Source: Perkinsus olseni
Taxonomy: Eukaryota; Perkinsozoa; Perkinsida; Perkinsidae
Assembly: GCA_013115135.1 (NCBI GenBank)
Contig: JABANP010000606.1
Coordinates: forward strand, 1-28,959
Length of the DNA: 28,959 bases
Direction: 5' to 3'
Below the pieces are notes generated by a model, which was given only the letters and a program-made list of their open reading frames with translations, was not told the origin of the DNA and did not search any database. Numbering within the stretch: position 1 is the first letter of the stretch; each line of letters begins with the position of its first letter. Positions 9,700 to 21,025 of this stretch are shown here, piece after piece. A program made the translations under genes and the position numbers.

Positions 9700-10795
9700 A
9701 TGCCACCTTCTGAGCTGCATGACAAACTACAGAGGTATCGGCACCGATTAGAGTCAGAGTGCCCAGTAAGGATATCAGCTTGAAAAAGGTCGACGATGAG
9801 AGTAGCGTTTGCTCTCAGCATGCGTTTTACGAGAGCAGCCCGACAGCAGCCGAGGTCGACGCTCGCGCCTCTCTAGACTGCAATGTCGGACAAGCTACCG
9901 ATTTACCTCTCCGACAGCTATCTGGTATCCTTCATTAGGATTTTCCCTATGCAGTAACGGCGGCCGGAAAAGGAGGCCTGAAAGCTCCCCGCGAGACTAT
10001 CCGAGGTCAGGCCGACGGCTGAGTCCTATCTAACAGCCGCAACTAGATTTCGAATCACGAGCACACGAAGCCAGCCTCCGGCATTCTCGGCGAAGTACTC
10101 CGAGGAAGAAACGCGAGGAACCCCAGCTCGAGTGGGATGAATGCCACACCTTGATAGGGTTCAGTGGTCAAGCAGTTACAGCCTCCTATCGCAGTCGGAG
10201 ACGACGGTGCCATCAGCTATGGATCGCGGAGAGCGGGAGGCTGGGGCTCTTCCTTCGAGGATGACAGTGGAAACGGCCCATAGACGGCGAAGGCGGACTG
10301 CACATACGCTTAGCGAGTAGACCACCGGTTCGAAAAAACTCTCTTGCGGGTATTCCGCAGGCTCCCAGAGAGAACTGGTGAGAAGAGATCTCTGCAGCGC
10401 AGCAAGCCTGTAGGAGCTCTCCGAGAGGATACGTCGAAGCGCCAGCGACGAGGCTCGGTAACATGGACCAGCATTGTGAAGTTCCTGCTGGCAAATCTAA
10501 CTTCCGCTCGGCAGGACGGTCACGCGGTATGGCAAGAATGGTTCGACGAAGCAAAGGAGAACGCGGGTGAGATGAGCACTGCCAGAGTGCCCCATCCGCA
10601 GGCTGCTCTCAGCAGGTTGGGTCTGGGATAGCGTTTCTCGCATCGGGATGAAGTTGAAGAGCAGCGCCGACCATCTCCTGGAAGAAGTATCCCGAGCGTT
10701 GGACTCCGACGACGAGAAGCCGAACAGTGAGCGTAGCGCTGGTCTATCTCATCCACGATGGCAAAAGAGACACCGCCCGGCCTCGGTGAGTTAAC
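9700..10795 (+). CDS. uncharacterised multi-exon gene, basic product
   Basis: Not recognised. The ATG at 9700 opens a 22-codon exon (PPSELHDKLQRYRHRLESEC) ending at 9765 in a consensus GTAAGG donor. A 53-nt intron leads to exon 9819-9924 (HAFYESSPTAAEVDARASLD), phase 1. Further open stretches look like exons: 10047 to about 10260, with an Arg/Lys-rich segment (RRSTPRKKREEPQLEWDE) and a probable acceptor at 10046, and about 10380-10620 (KPVGALREDTSKRQRRG, EWFDEAKENAG). A last block near 10650-10790 (SADHLLEEVSRALDSDDEK) ends at a GTGAGT donor at about 10788, so another exon may follow. Composition suggests a charged nuclear or nucleic-acid-associated protein, but that is only inference. The junctions between 9925 and 10046 are unresolved. 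Confidence 0.4.
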
Positions 10796-11337
10796 AAGAT
10801 GCGAACGGAAGGGTCCGAAAGGTGATGCTGTGTATGAAGATGCTGAGTAGGTACCCCCGCGAGTCTGTCAACGAGAATGATAATGTGAGCATGATAAGTT
10901 GGCAGATGCGTGCTTAATGTAGCAGCGTGGTGGCCCCATCGTCATGTTGTGTTACATCCTGCACCACCGTCATCATTCCCAATCGCTCGCATTGTCCTGG
11001 CGTCTCAACAGCCTGTTGACTTCAACGCAACCGAGGACTACTGAACACTCATCATGAACACCATTAACTCATTCCAGCCATGCCTTCAAGTACCCGATGT
11101 CTCTGCCCGCAGAGACTGTCACTTCGCATGATGGGGGACACGGGCTCGTGCGACAGCGTCACTCTGCCGTCTCGCTGAACGTCCCGTCTCGATCCTGCCA
11201 ATCGCTTTTGTTATCCCTGATAGGTCGCTAAAGGCTCTGCTATGCTGGTCGCCCTTATTAGTCGTGATATCGAATTTTCTATCCACTGGCCACACTCGTA
11301 GCCTCTCAGGTTCCACCGCGGTTTTTCTGCCCTCCCT
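10796..11337 (+). other. intergenic region upstream of the protease
   Basis: No gene is supported over these 542 nt. The first 60 nt may hold a terminal exon of the upstream gene. Immediately before the protease ATG there is a pyrimidine-rich acceptor-like site (cctctcag near 11308), suitable for 5' UTR splicing or trans-splicing. Confidence 0.3.
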
Positions 11338-12685
11338 ATGCGCATCTCCTCGGCGGTCTCGCTCGTTCCTCTAGTTGGCTCCGTGGCCCCTCCTACCGAC
11401 ACTATCGTATCCATCAACTCTGCTGACGGCAAGGATGTTGACGTCAGTTAGCTGCCTGGAATGCTGAGGGACGCCGGTTACACTCCCGACCCGGAAGTTG
11501 CTTCCTTCTTGGACACCGCTGAGATCACCACTCTTGAATATGTCCACTCCCAGGTGGTTGCAGACTCCACCCCACACAATCGGCAGCGAAGCTCTCTGCA
11601 GCTTCGTCACATCGGCCAGCAGCAAGCTGTCATTGCAGTCTGAATGCTCTAAAGATGTCAATGCCGCCGTCACTAGCCAGCTTGACCCTGACCTGCACGT
11701 GAACGATCCTTATGCCCGCGACCAGAGGCATCTGAAGTTGATGAAAATGGGCGAAGTCTGGCGGCTCGCCTCTCCCCACGTCACTCGGAATGTTAAAGTG
11801 GCCGTTCTGGACTCCGGTATCGACTGGACCGACCCCGACTTCGCTCCGCTGAAGGGAAGACTGAGAAAGGAGAGCGGCGGCTACTTGGAAGGTGGATGGA
11901 ACTTCTTCACCAACTCCTCAGTTCTGACCAACGGTTACGATCATGGCACGCCCGTATGCAAAATCCTAGCTGCTAAGGGGAACAACTCGGTTGGTATAGC
12001 TGGAGTGGCTCCCAACGTCACACTGGTACCTCTACAGATGGTAGGCGACAACGGCGCAGCTCCTCTGTCTAAGTTCTTCGCCGCTCTGAACATGGCCATG
12101 GATTTGGAAGTAGACGTCATTTCGATGTCCTTGGCATATGGACTAAGTTACATGAACTATAGCGAAAAGGCTATGTTGTGGCAGGCTCTTGCTGCTGCAC
12201 AACAGAAGGGTATCGTACTCGTGTCCGGAGCTGGCAACTGGGCCGAAGAGGCGTCAAACATTTACCCTTGCTGGTATGGTGGCCCAAACAGTCTTTGTGT
12301 CGCATACATGTGGGATGACAATGGTCGAAATACTTTCCACGCTAACTCGAACTGGGGCGACAGAGTTGACGTCGCAGCTTACGGTTATAACATCCTCACA
12401 GGCGTTGACAAAGACGGTAACGAGCGGACCTTCGGCGGCTCGTCGGCTTCGGCTTCGATTGTCGCTGGTCTTGCCGCTATCCTATTATCCATGGACGTCG
12501 AGCCGTCGATGGTGAAGAGGTGCATCATACATAACACAGATCCTGTCTATGCGGTCGAGGGGAAGCCCCAAAGAATACGAGGTGGGGCCATCAATGCTCT
12601 GAAGACTGTGCAGTATGCCATCCATTGGCTTTCATCGAAGCCGCGTGGCCTTCGCGGTAGTGATAAGTTCAACTCGGAGGAGTAA
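11338..12685 (+). CDS. subtilisin-like serine protease (S8) with an in-frame TAG in the pro-region
   Basis: The ATG at 11338 gives a hydrophobic secretion-signal-like N-terminus (SSAVSLVPLVGSVA), then a pro-peptide-like stretch (DTIVSINSADGKDVD). A TAG at 11449-11451 interrupts it; the same frame then continues (LPGMLRDAGYTPDPEVASFL). The best join into the catalytic frame is an 85-nt intron with donor GTGGTT after HSQ and an acceptor just before SECSKDVNAAV. The catalytic domain holds Asp (AVLDSGID, codon 11810), His (DHGTPVCKIL, codon 11942), oxyanion Asn (VSGAGN, codon 12236) and Ser (FGGSSASAS, second Ser, codon 12443), so the triad is complete. The motif reads HGTP rather than HGTH, and the usual Pro after the Ser motif is absent. 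Ends TAA at 12685. Secreted subtilisins of this type are known from Perkinsus. Whether the TAG is a null allele, an error or avoided by another 5' exon cannot be decided here. Confidence 0.8.
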
Positions 12686-13615
12686 GTGCTTCTCGAGCTC
12701 CAGGCTTCCATGATGTTCTTTGTTCAAGCACCGAGCATGGCCTGAGTACCATTATTGTACTATGCAGCAAGGGCGAGGTGCTTATCACCGCCTCCCGCTG
12801 CGCTTTCATATTTGATATTATCTTCTCGCTGGACTTCATCATTGGTGAGCGAGGTCGTCGGGTGAACCACCCCAATTTCAGATCTCCCGAGATTACGCGA
12901 CTTTGTTAAGCGCCGATATCGCTTCAAGCAGTCTTTTCCCGCACCAGCATCTTCATAACAGTCGTTGATCGTTTTGCGTTTTCAAGTTGCGAAGGCTAGC
13001 CGGGTAGTTTCGTTCCGTCTGGAAAAGTCCCTTCATACGAGAAACACCATCTGATCACTCTGGAACTGGTGAGCTCAGCACAACAAGCGCGACTTGAACC
13101 ATGTCAACGGGGGGCACGTCAGATTAACAGTGGGCAAAATGCAAGACAGGAATAAACATGTCCGTCATGTACTGCCACAGTGAGCGCACGTAGGAGACCG
13201 TCTACAGCGTTGATACCACAACAAGCATGGCCAGTCTTCCAGAGCTCTCTAGAGGTCTCATTCGCGAACTCGGATAGAAGCAACCAAACCGCGAGGCTTG
13301 CAGCGGACCATAGTGAAGTGACGAGGGTTGTCCCAAATGTTTTACCGTCATGGTGTCGCGCACGTGCCGATTTTTATCCGGTGTCCACAGACGATGCACA
13401 CGCACGATGGTGCGACGAGGGAACACCCACAGCACTCCTGCGTATCGATGCAGCACCGATAGGGGGTCGTGGTGATGTTGCGTTGGACAAGTGAGGCGGT
13501 AAGAGGCCCACACCACTCGCGCAGCTCATGAACTCGACGCGATCACTAGAAACAGGCAAACAGTCATCTGGTGGTAGCAGAATGGCCCAATCGAGTTCAT
13601 ATCAAGCCGATAGTG
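12686..13615. other. non-coding region between convergent genes
   Basis: About 930 nt lie between the protease stop (+) and the proposed 3' end of the ubiquitin-like gene (-). Several open frames of about 60-105 codons exist on both strands (for example 13180-13494 and 13202-13516), but none has motifs, a plausible start or splice structure. I see nothing definite: 3' UTRs and terminators of both genes are expected here. Confidence 0.35.
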
Positions 13616-13996
13616 TCAACCCATCAGACCAGCCATGCCTTGAAGCATCCACTGCGACATGTCTTCACCGTTAGGATTCTGGCCAGGGGCGTGCCTGCGA
13701 GAAAGACTACGGAGACCTCTACCCATCTCGAGGCTTCTTCCCCGGCTAACGACTGCAAGGCAGCACGCCTTTGTCGCTCAGCAACTCACGGTGCTCCAGC
13801 AGTTGGAGTGATATCTATCCGCTCGACCCTCTGCGTATTCGTAGCATAGTATTCCTTGGGTCGAACCTACTCCGGCCTGCTCCATGAAAGCTGATGCCCC
13901 TTCAGCTACCAAAGCCCAGGGGTCCGTATAGATTGAGACGATGCTATCACGTACGAAGCCGAGCAGGCCTGATGCCGCTGTATAGAGTGCGGAGAG
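13616..13996 (-). pseudogene. 3' part of the ubiquitin-like gene, cut off by the retroelement
   Basis: Reading the minus strand from 13996, an open frame (SALYTAASGLLGFVRDSIVS, then IYTDPWALVAEGASAFMEQA) runs to a GTAGGT donor at 13870. A later minus-strand exon (about 13695-13616) reads GQNPNGEDMSQWMLQGMAGL and ends TGA at 13618-13616. The join between them is unresolved. The first exon is continuous in frame with host sequence at 27312-27345 once the intervening retroelement and one copy of AGAG are removed, so this is the displaced downstream half of the gene whose 5' part is at 27370-27766. Confidence 0.6.
13993..13996. repeat. left target-site duplication (AGAG)
   Basis: Four bases abutting the left LTR, repeated at 27312-27315 next to the right LTR. 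A 4-bp duplication suits integrases of Ty3/gypsy-like elements. Confidence 0.7.
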
Positions 13997-14170
13997 TGAA
14001 GTAGGATGCGCTGTGTTGTGTGTTGCATCAGTCACATATCTTAGCTCCGAGCTATGCTCAGCTATAGCACCATTCATAGTTGTAGATACTCATACTACAT
14101 ATACTTCTGTAACCCCTTTGTTACGAAGTCTCAACTATAAACTGGTTGTAGTGTTATTGGTTATCTTACA
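13997..14170 (+). repeat. LTR 1 (left outer LTR)
   Basis: 174 bp, starts TGAAGTAGG and ends TTATCTTACA. It carries the variant tcAcatatc shared only with the right outer LTR; all other copies have tcCcatatc. An 8-bp palindrome gctatagc and the inverted repeat TAGCT-ccg-AGCTA lie in the middle; ctataaac near the 3' end may be a TATA box. Confidence 0.9.
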
Positions 14171-14173
14171 TTT

Positions 14174-14190
14174 TGGTGCCCAGACCCAGG
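14174..14190 (+). other. primer-binding site
   Basis: TGGTGCCCAGACCCAGG begins three bases after the LTR end. It starts with TGG, the complement of a tRNA 3' CCA, in the expected position for minus-strand priming. The tRNA species was not identified. A second copy follows LTR 2 at 19677-19693. Confidence 0.65.
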
Positions 14191-14269
14191 ACTACTGCAA
14201 CAGTTTAGAAGTTATTGAGATTTGGTTAGTGGTCAAGTTAGTCTTCTTCAACGTGAGTGCTGTAGTGTT

Positions 14270-15027
14270 ATGTCTGCCATTAAGTTTGAACAAGTTCTTA
14301 AAAGGTATTACGGTGCCACTTCTGAAGAGGAGGGGGACACGTTTCAGCACTGGCTCACCAAGTTTGAGCTGGTAAGTGGTATCCAGGGTTGGAACGAGGA
14401 GAAGCAGCGCGAGTATATGCCCTTGTTTTTCGAGGGACCCGCCTGGGACGTTTATGAGTCTCTTCCTGCCGCTACTACTGCTACTAAAGGAGCTCTGGTT
14501 ACGGCGATGGAAGCCGCGTTTAGCCCCTACTAAATCGGATGCTTGGGTCCAGTTCCAAGCCCGCGATTTTAGGGAAGGTGAAGGAGTCGACACCTACTTG
14601 AGCGAGTTGAGGAGACTATTACGCTTGTCAGGGACTGATCCTTCCACTGCCCCCTAGCGTCCTGGCGGAACGTTTTGTCGCTGGTTTGCCCTCTTCTGCT
14701 GCCGAACAGATTCGTCTGCTTGCGGCTCCAGAAGGTGAGCTTGACTTGTCTAAAGCCGTGTTGCGTGCACGAACTTTGCTTCCTCAGAATATGCATTCTG
14801 CTACTGTGGTTGCTGGTACTAACTCTCGTCAAGCTGGCCATCCCTACGATCGTTCACGGAAGGATAATAGGAATCGGTCTCAGAGTTCGAGATCGTTAAA
14901 GGTGATATGTTACAAGTGCGGTCGACCCGGACATATTCGTCGGAATTGTCCTTTGTCAAGGCATTCTGCTGCTGGTAATGTTCCCCGTGATGAAGTTCCC
15001 TCTACTCCCTTTTACTGCTGCTATTAG
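14270..15027 (+). pseudogene. gag: gag of the composite element, frameshifted
   Basis: Starts at ATG 14270 (MSAIKFEQVLKRYYG). The capsid-like part (EGDTFQHWLTKFELVSG, FFEGPAWDVYESL) is broken by an extra C in the run 14524-14527. It continues in the next frame (SDAWVQFQARDFREGEG) until another extra C in 14650-14654, then in the third frame to a CCHC knuckle CYKCGRPGHIRRNC. A further shift near 15007 would be needed to continue toward pol. Gag would assemble the particle and bind RNA. As sequenced it cannot be translated whole without three corrections; all the suspected changes are +1 in homopolymers. Confidence 0.8.
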
Positions 15028-15099
15028 CACCTCTCAAGGTGATGCTCCTGTTCAGTCTACTGAGTCGGGAAACGGTCAGGGACTCCCGCGTGCTCAGGG

Positions 15100-18000
15100 G
15101 TGCGAGAGTCCGTCAGATGTACTATAGGTGCTTCAGGCCCCATTAGTCATAGTAAATCCCCTCGTGTTTATGTTCAAGTCCAGTCGAAGCTGAAGTGTGT
15201 GTCTGTATTAGACACTGGAAGCGCTGTTAGTCTGGTCTCATCTGAGACGGTGAGTAGACTAGGTTTATCAGGGTCAGTTCAACGACATGCTACTGGTGAT
15301 TGTAGGTTGCGTACTGTTGATGGGACTTCTTTACGGTGCTTCGGTGAAGTATCACTGAAGGTTCAACGCGATAGTGATTCGGTTCGACTTGGTGATTTCA
15401 CATGGAATTTCCATGTAGTAAGTTCATTGGAGGCTCTCAAATGTCAGCTCCTAATCGGCGCTGATATTATCTCAGAGTGCTTCCATGGTATTCAGTTGTA
15501 TTACTCTGGTGGCCGGTTATCTGGCGTTGTGGCAGCTCATGTTTCTACTACCACTAATGTGAGTAATGGTTCGGTTGTTGCTGGTGCGGAGCAGGAAAAA
15601 CGCCCCGCAGGTGCACTTCCTAGTGTACTGTCGTTTTCTTCTGAGGCGTCGTCGGCAGTACGGTTATCTCGTCATGTAGCTGTCCAGGAAGAGTTTTCAG
15701 GAACTTCTGAAGCTTCTGGTAAGAACGATTTGAGGAGCGTCAAATTGTCTATGCAAGATTTTGATACTTGGTGGTCTAAGTCCGATGGATACTGGACTTT
15801 CAGGTGGCATTGGAAAGATGACCAGCCACCTCTGAACCCTATTTACTCTCGGTTAGCCAAGTATCCGGTGAAGTTGACTGCGCAGCAGGAGCAGCAATAT
15901 GATCAAGAACTGTCATCATGGATCTCAAGCGGTTGGCTCATACCGTACGATGAGAAGAAGTTCGGTCCGGTTAAGGTAGAACTGCCTTTCCTGCCAGTGG
16001 TTCAAGCCCATAAAAGCTCATCCCCGTTACGGGCTTGTGTCGATGCTCGCCGATTGAATGACCTGGTCATTAATACGCCTGGTTATTCTACTATATCTTG
16101 CCCTGATAAATTGCGGCAATGGCGGCTTCGATGTAGTCAAAATCATGAAGGTGCTTTGGTGGACCTTCGCAAAGCGTACCTTCAGGTGCGCTTGGACCCT
16201 TCTTTGTATCCTTATCAAGTGGTGCGATATCGAGGCTCCCGGTATGTTCTATCTCGCATGTGTTTTGGACTTTGCACATCGCCTCGGGTGCTTACCTGCA
16301 TTGTTGCATATATATTACAACGCTCGGGACTGCCCGTCTCTCTTGCAGATTCCTATGTGGATGACATATATGTGGCCGATAAGGCTCTGGTACCCAAGGT
16401 TATAGAGCAATTCCGGCTATTCGGACTGCCCTGTAAGGAGCCCGAACCTCTTGGTCCTGGAGCTCGAGTTTTAGGTCTTGAGCTCGTTGATGACCATGGT
16501 GACTTATGTTGGACTCGTCGGCCTGATGTAGACTTGTCTCTTCCTTCCCCGCTGACGAAACGTTCCTTGTTTCAGTGGTGTGGGAGGCTGACCAGCCATT
16601 ATCCTATATGTGACTGGCTTAGGCCGGCTACTTCCTATTTGAAGCGCATCTGCTGTGAAGGCCTTGGTTCTAATGCTGCTTGGGATCGTCCGGTGTTACC
16701 TGACGTTAAGAAGTGCTGCGATGATGTAGTAAAGCGACTTCAAGTAGATGATCCCGTTCGTGGAGTTTGGTCTCCGCCATCATTGTCTTCCAATCCCACT
16801 TTCTCTCTCTATTGTGATGCGTCGTCTCTCGCTGTAGGCGTGGTCATCACTGTCGATAAGGGCGATGGTACTATTGTGCCGTTGGAAGATTCCTGCTGGC
16901 TGGTCGCTAAAAAGAAGTAAACTTCATATAAATATATTGGAATTAAACTCGGTTATCCGTGCCCTCAACCTTGCAGTTGCTTGGGGCGCCAAGGACATCA
17001 TTTTGTACAACGATAGTCGCACTGTGGTTGGCTGGCTGAGTTCTCTGCTGAATGATACTGCTAAGGTTAAAGTGTCCGGTTTGTACCAGACACTGGTAAG
17101 TAGACGGCTGTCTATTATTAATGATGTTGTAGCGCAATGTTCAATGAATCTTCGGGTTTGTTGGCTTCCTTCATCTGCTAATGTAGCTGATCGCTTAACA
17201 AGGGTTTTCCCTTCATGGCCCCTCAGACACTGCTATTGATGATGAAGATGGTATCACGGCTAATGTTCAACGACTGCCTGGTAATGACTTCGACAACTGC
17301 GATGATATATGTCTTCTTCCCAGAGATCATGGTAGTATAACCACATCTGTTGAGGTTCACCCTTTGGTGGAAGGTCCCAACGTCGATCCTCGTGGAGAGT
17401 TGAGTAGTGCTCCCTCCGTGAAAGATGATTCATCTGGAGGAGGAGAGGAAGATGGAGGATCGCCAGCACAAGTTCTGGCTTCTGCTGCTGTTGGTACCGA
17501 TATTACGGTCTTTGGTCAGCAGCCTTCTGTTACGTTGAGTGACCAATTGATGGACCCTATTTTAGCTGATATTAATCAGTTGGTACATGACCGTTCACTC
17601 CCCAACATCACAACTTCCTCCGGCGTATGCTCGTATACCGCCACAGATTAATGTTCGTTCAGATGATGGCGTTCTTTGTAGGAGAGTTAAAGTTCCGCCT
17701 GATGACGTTGTGAATGTTCCCCTGTGCCCCTCTCAGTTTACCGGTCGGTATTTGTCATGGTGTCATGAAGCCTATGGTCACCCAAACTGGGAATGTATGT
17801 GGCGTGTATTGCGAAGGCGTACGTTTTGGTCTGGAATGGCCCAGGATTGCCGTGACTTTGTTGACCATTGTTCGCAATGTGCTGCAGCTACTACCACTCG
17901 TCGTAATCCCATTGCTCCCACTACGGGAGCTACTGCCGTTATTGGTGATGGTCCTTGGTCTATTGTATTTGCCGATACTATTTCCTTCAACCCTACTGCG

Positions 18001-19076
18001 CACCGTACTGAAGCGGTGCTGGTGATGTTCGATAGTTTTTACCAAGTGGATTGAGGTCGAATTCTTGCAGAAGAATAATGGTATCTGCGTGGCTTCCGGA
18101 TTACGCCGAGCCTTCTTGCGATGGGGTCCGCCCCAAGTGCTTCGCATAGATTCTGGTCCTGAGATGTGGAATTCTACAACGAGGACTCTTCTCGATAATT
18201 ATCATGTGAAGGTTCGTCGTGGTACTCCGCGACATCCCCAGTCGCAGGGAGGTGTAGAACGAGCTCATCGCAGCTTGCTGCTCATTCTCCGTAAGCTGTG
18301 CGATCGTTATGCGGATAGCGAACACTTTGAGCGAGTGTTTCTCGAGGCTGTCCATTATTATCGATGTCGGCCAACTAGTACCCTTGGCTTGTCTCCTATG
18401 TTATGTATGTGCGGTTGGGAAGACCGTACGTTGTCGGATGCTGACTACTCAGGGTACCAGTGGGATGTACAAACGTGGTCTAAGATGCTGCAAGACCGTC
18501 AAGCACGACTTTGTGATTATATCGATGGTGTGCTCTCACCACAGTCTCCTTCGGTACCTTCATCACCTCCTCAAGTGGCCTTTATGCCCGGTGATTCGGT
18601 GATGTTACTTCGTTCAGAAAGACGTAACAAGTTACTGCCGCCTTATGAGCAAGGGTATCGTGTGGTTGAGCAGTTGGCGCCTACGATGGTTCGTCTAGCG
18701 AAGCCTTCTTCACGCCGTACTGTGGATGCACACATCTCTCAAGTACTCCCTGATACACCCCAGCCGACACACTCTACTGACGCCCTTACGCGTCCTACGG
18801 GTTCGTCGCCTCTGCCTGCTACCCGTGATGATGACGATGCACATCATGAAGAAGATGATGATGATGACGTGTATGTTATTCTTAATTCTTCGTATGACGT
18901 CCAAGATGGTGATGTCCAATCACCAGGTGATGTCGAGTCGCCCCTGTTGTCTGCTGTTTCATCGTCTTCTTCCTCATCGTCTTCGTCTCATACTTCCGGT
19001 GGTTTTTTGTCTCCGGATGATTCGAATTCTGAACGCTCCGCTCTTTCCTCTCGACCTCCTACTCCGCGCGATGTCG
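15100..19076 (+). pseudogene. pol: pol copy 1: protease, RT, RNase H, integrase; frameshifted
   Basis: The open frame 15100-16920 holds an aspartic protease (VLDTGSAVSL, Asp codon 15211) and reverse transcriptase (CVDARRLND, VDLRKAYLQV, the YVDD motif at 16354-16365), ending in RNase H (LYCDASSLAVG). RNase H then continues in other frames (ILELNSVIRAL, LYNDSRTVVGW), followed by the HHCC and DD35E integrase (VFADT, IDSGPE, GGVERAH) and a long acidic/Ser-rich C-terminal tail. Four +1 homopolymer insertions relative to the other copies break it: A-run 16909-16913, C-run 17219-17222, C-run 17600-17603, T-run 18036-18040. It stops being collinear at 19076, where sequence switches to inverted integrase sequence. 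It is the only copy with protease and the 5' part of RT. Confidence 0.88.
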
Positions 19077-19499
19077 GTCAACAAAGTCACGGCAATCCTG
19101 GGCCATTCCAGACCAAAACGTACGCTTTCGCAATACACGCCACATACATTCCCAGTTTGGGTGACCATAGGCTTCATGACACCATGACAAATACCGACCG
19201 GTAAACTGAGAGGGGCACAGGGGAACATTCACAACGTCATCAGGCGGAACTTTAACTCTCCTACAAAGAACGCCATCATCTGAACGAACATTAATCTGTG
19301 GCAGTATACGAGCATACGCCGGAGGAAGTTGTGATGTTGGGAGTGAACGGTCATGTACCAACTGATTAATATCAGCTAAAATAGGGTCCATCAATTGGTC
19401 ACTCAACGTAACAGAAGGCTGCTGACCAAAGACCGTAATATCGGTACCAACAGCAGCAGAAGCCAGAACTTGTACTGGCGATCCTCCGTCTTCCTCTAG
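19077..19499 (-). pseudogene. inverted pol fragment (integrase N-terminal region)
   Basis: On the minus strand this reads from EEDGGSPVQVLASAAVG through the region preceding the integrase core and into the HHCC finger (HEAYGHPNWECMW), ending at CRDFVD. It is joined on the left to plus-strand pol (shared GGT at the junction) and on the right, after two extra bases AG, to LTR 2. No domain is complete. Confidence 0.85.
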
Positions 19500-19673
19500 T
19501 GAAATAGGATGCGTTGTGTCGTGTGTTGTATCAGTCCCATATCTTAGCTCCGAGCTATGCTCAGCTATAGCACCATTCATAGTTGTAGATACTCATACTA
19601 CATATACTTCTGTAACCCCTTTGTTACGAAGTCTCAACTATAAACTGGTTGTAGTGTTATTGGTTATCTTACA
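19500..19673 (+). repeat. LTR 2
   Basis: 174 bp, haplotype B (TGAAATAGG, gttgtgtcgtg, gttgtatcag). It is followed by its own PBS (19677-19693) but not by gag: the sequence then turns into inverted pol. Confidence 0.88.
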
Positions 19674-19676
19674 TTT

Positions 19677-19693
19677 TGGTGCCCAGACCCAGG
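19677..19693 (+). other. second primer-binding site copy
   Basis: Same 17 bases as the PBS at 14174-14190, adjoining LTR 2. The junction to inverted integrase sequence follows at about 19690-19695, with short shared sequence (AGGAC). Confidence 0.6.
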
Positions 19694-21025
19694 ACCATCA
19701 CCAGTAACGGCAGTAGCTCCCGTAGTGGGAGCAATGGGATTACGACGAGTGGTAGTAGCTGCAGCACATTGCGAACAATGGTCAACAAAGTCACGGCAAT
19801 CCTGGGCCATTCCAGACCAAAACGTACGCTTTCGCAATACACGCCACATACATTCCCAGTTTGGGTGACCATAGGCTTCATGACACCATGACAAATACCG
19901 ACCGGTAAACTGAGAGGGGCACAGGGGAACATTCACAACGTCATCAGGCGGAACTTTAACTCTCCTACAAAGAACGCCATCATCTGAACGAACATTAATC
20001 TGTGGCAGTATACGAGCATACGCCGGAGGAAGTTGTGATGTTGGGAGTGAACGGTCATGTACCAACTGATTAATATCAGCTAAAATAGGGTCCATCAATT
20101 GGTCACTCAACGTAACAGAAGGCTGCTGACCAAAGACCGTAATATCGGTACCAACAGCAGCAGAAGCCAGAACTTGTACTGGCGATCCTCCGTCTTCCTC
20201 TCCTCCTCCAGATGAATCATCTTTCACGGAGGGAGCACTACTCAACTCTCCACGAGGATCGACGTTGGGACCTTCCACCAAAGGGTGAACCTCAACAGAT
20301 GTGGTTATACTACCATGATCTCTGGGAAGAAGACATATATCATCGCAGTTGTCGAAGTCATTACCAGGCAGTCGTTGAACATTAGCCGTGATACCATCTT
20401 CATCATCAATAGCAGTGTCTGAGGGCCATGAAGGGAAAACCCTTGTTAAGCGATCAGCTACATTAGCAGATGAAGGAAGCCAACAAACCCGAAGATTCAT
20501 TGAACATTGCGCTACAACATCATTAATAATAGACAGCCGTCTACTTACCAGTGTCTGGTACAAACCGGACACTTTAACCTTGGCAGTATCATTCAGCAGA
20601 GAACTCAGCCAGCCAACCACAGTGCGACTATCGTTGTACAAAATGATGTCCTTGGCGCCCCAAGCAACTGCAAGGTTGAGGGCACGGATAACCGAGTTTA
20701 ATTCCAATATATTTATATGAAGTTTACTTCTTTTAGCGACCAGCCAGCAGGAATCTTCCAACGGCACAATAGTACCATCGCCCTTATCGACAGTGATGAC
20801 CACGCCTACAGCGAGAGACGACGCATCACAATAGAGAGAGAAAGTGGGATTGGAAGACAATGATGGCGGAGACCAAACTCCACGAACGGGATCATCTACT
20901 TGAAGTCGCTTTACTACATCATCGCAGCACTTCTTAACGTCAGGTAACACCGGACGATCCCAAGCAGCATTAGAACCAAGGCCTTCACAGCAGATGCGCT
21001 TCAAATAGGAAGTAGCCGACCAAAA
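19694..21025 (-). pseudogene. inverted pol fragment (end of RT, RNase H, start of integrase)
   Basis: An open minus-strand frame of 446 codons starts near the end of RT (RICCEGLGSNAAWD) and covers all RNase H acidic motifs (LYCDAS, NILELNSV, YNDSRT), a W-x-P-x-N-x-AD motif (WLPSSANVADRL) and the HHCC finger (DHCSQC). It ends in the integrase core at TGDG, where the PBS of LTR 2 is joined. It has none of the frameshifts of copy 1. Its 5' end is fused to LTR 3 next to a TTTGGT shared with the PBS region. Not functional alone. Confidence 0.85.

Noticed and set aside
323..11451. Reassignment of TAG to Gln, suggested by two in-frame TAGs
   Set aside because: The ILVBL gene ends at a TAG exactly where family members end, so TAG works as a stop in this genome.
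13180..13516. Overlapping open frames of about 104 codons on both strands
   Set aside because: No start context, motif, splice structure or coding-like composition; probably chance openness in a GC-balanced region.
13997..14170. Open frames translated from the LTRs (for example 14013, 19516, 27154)
   Set aside because: The LTR is open in several frames; the repeated peptides only reflect repeated LTR DNA.
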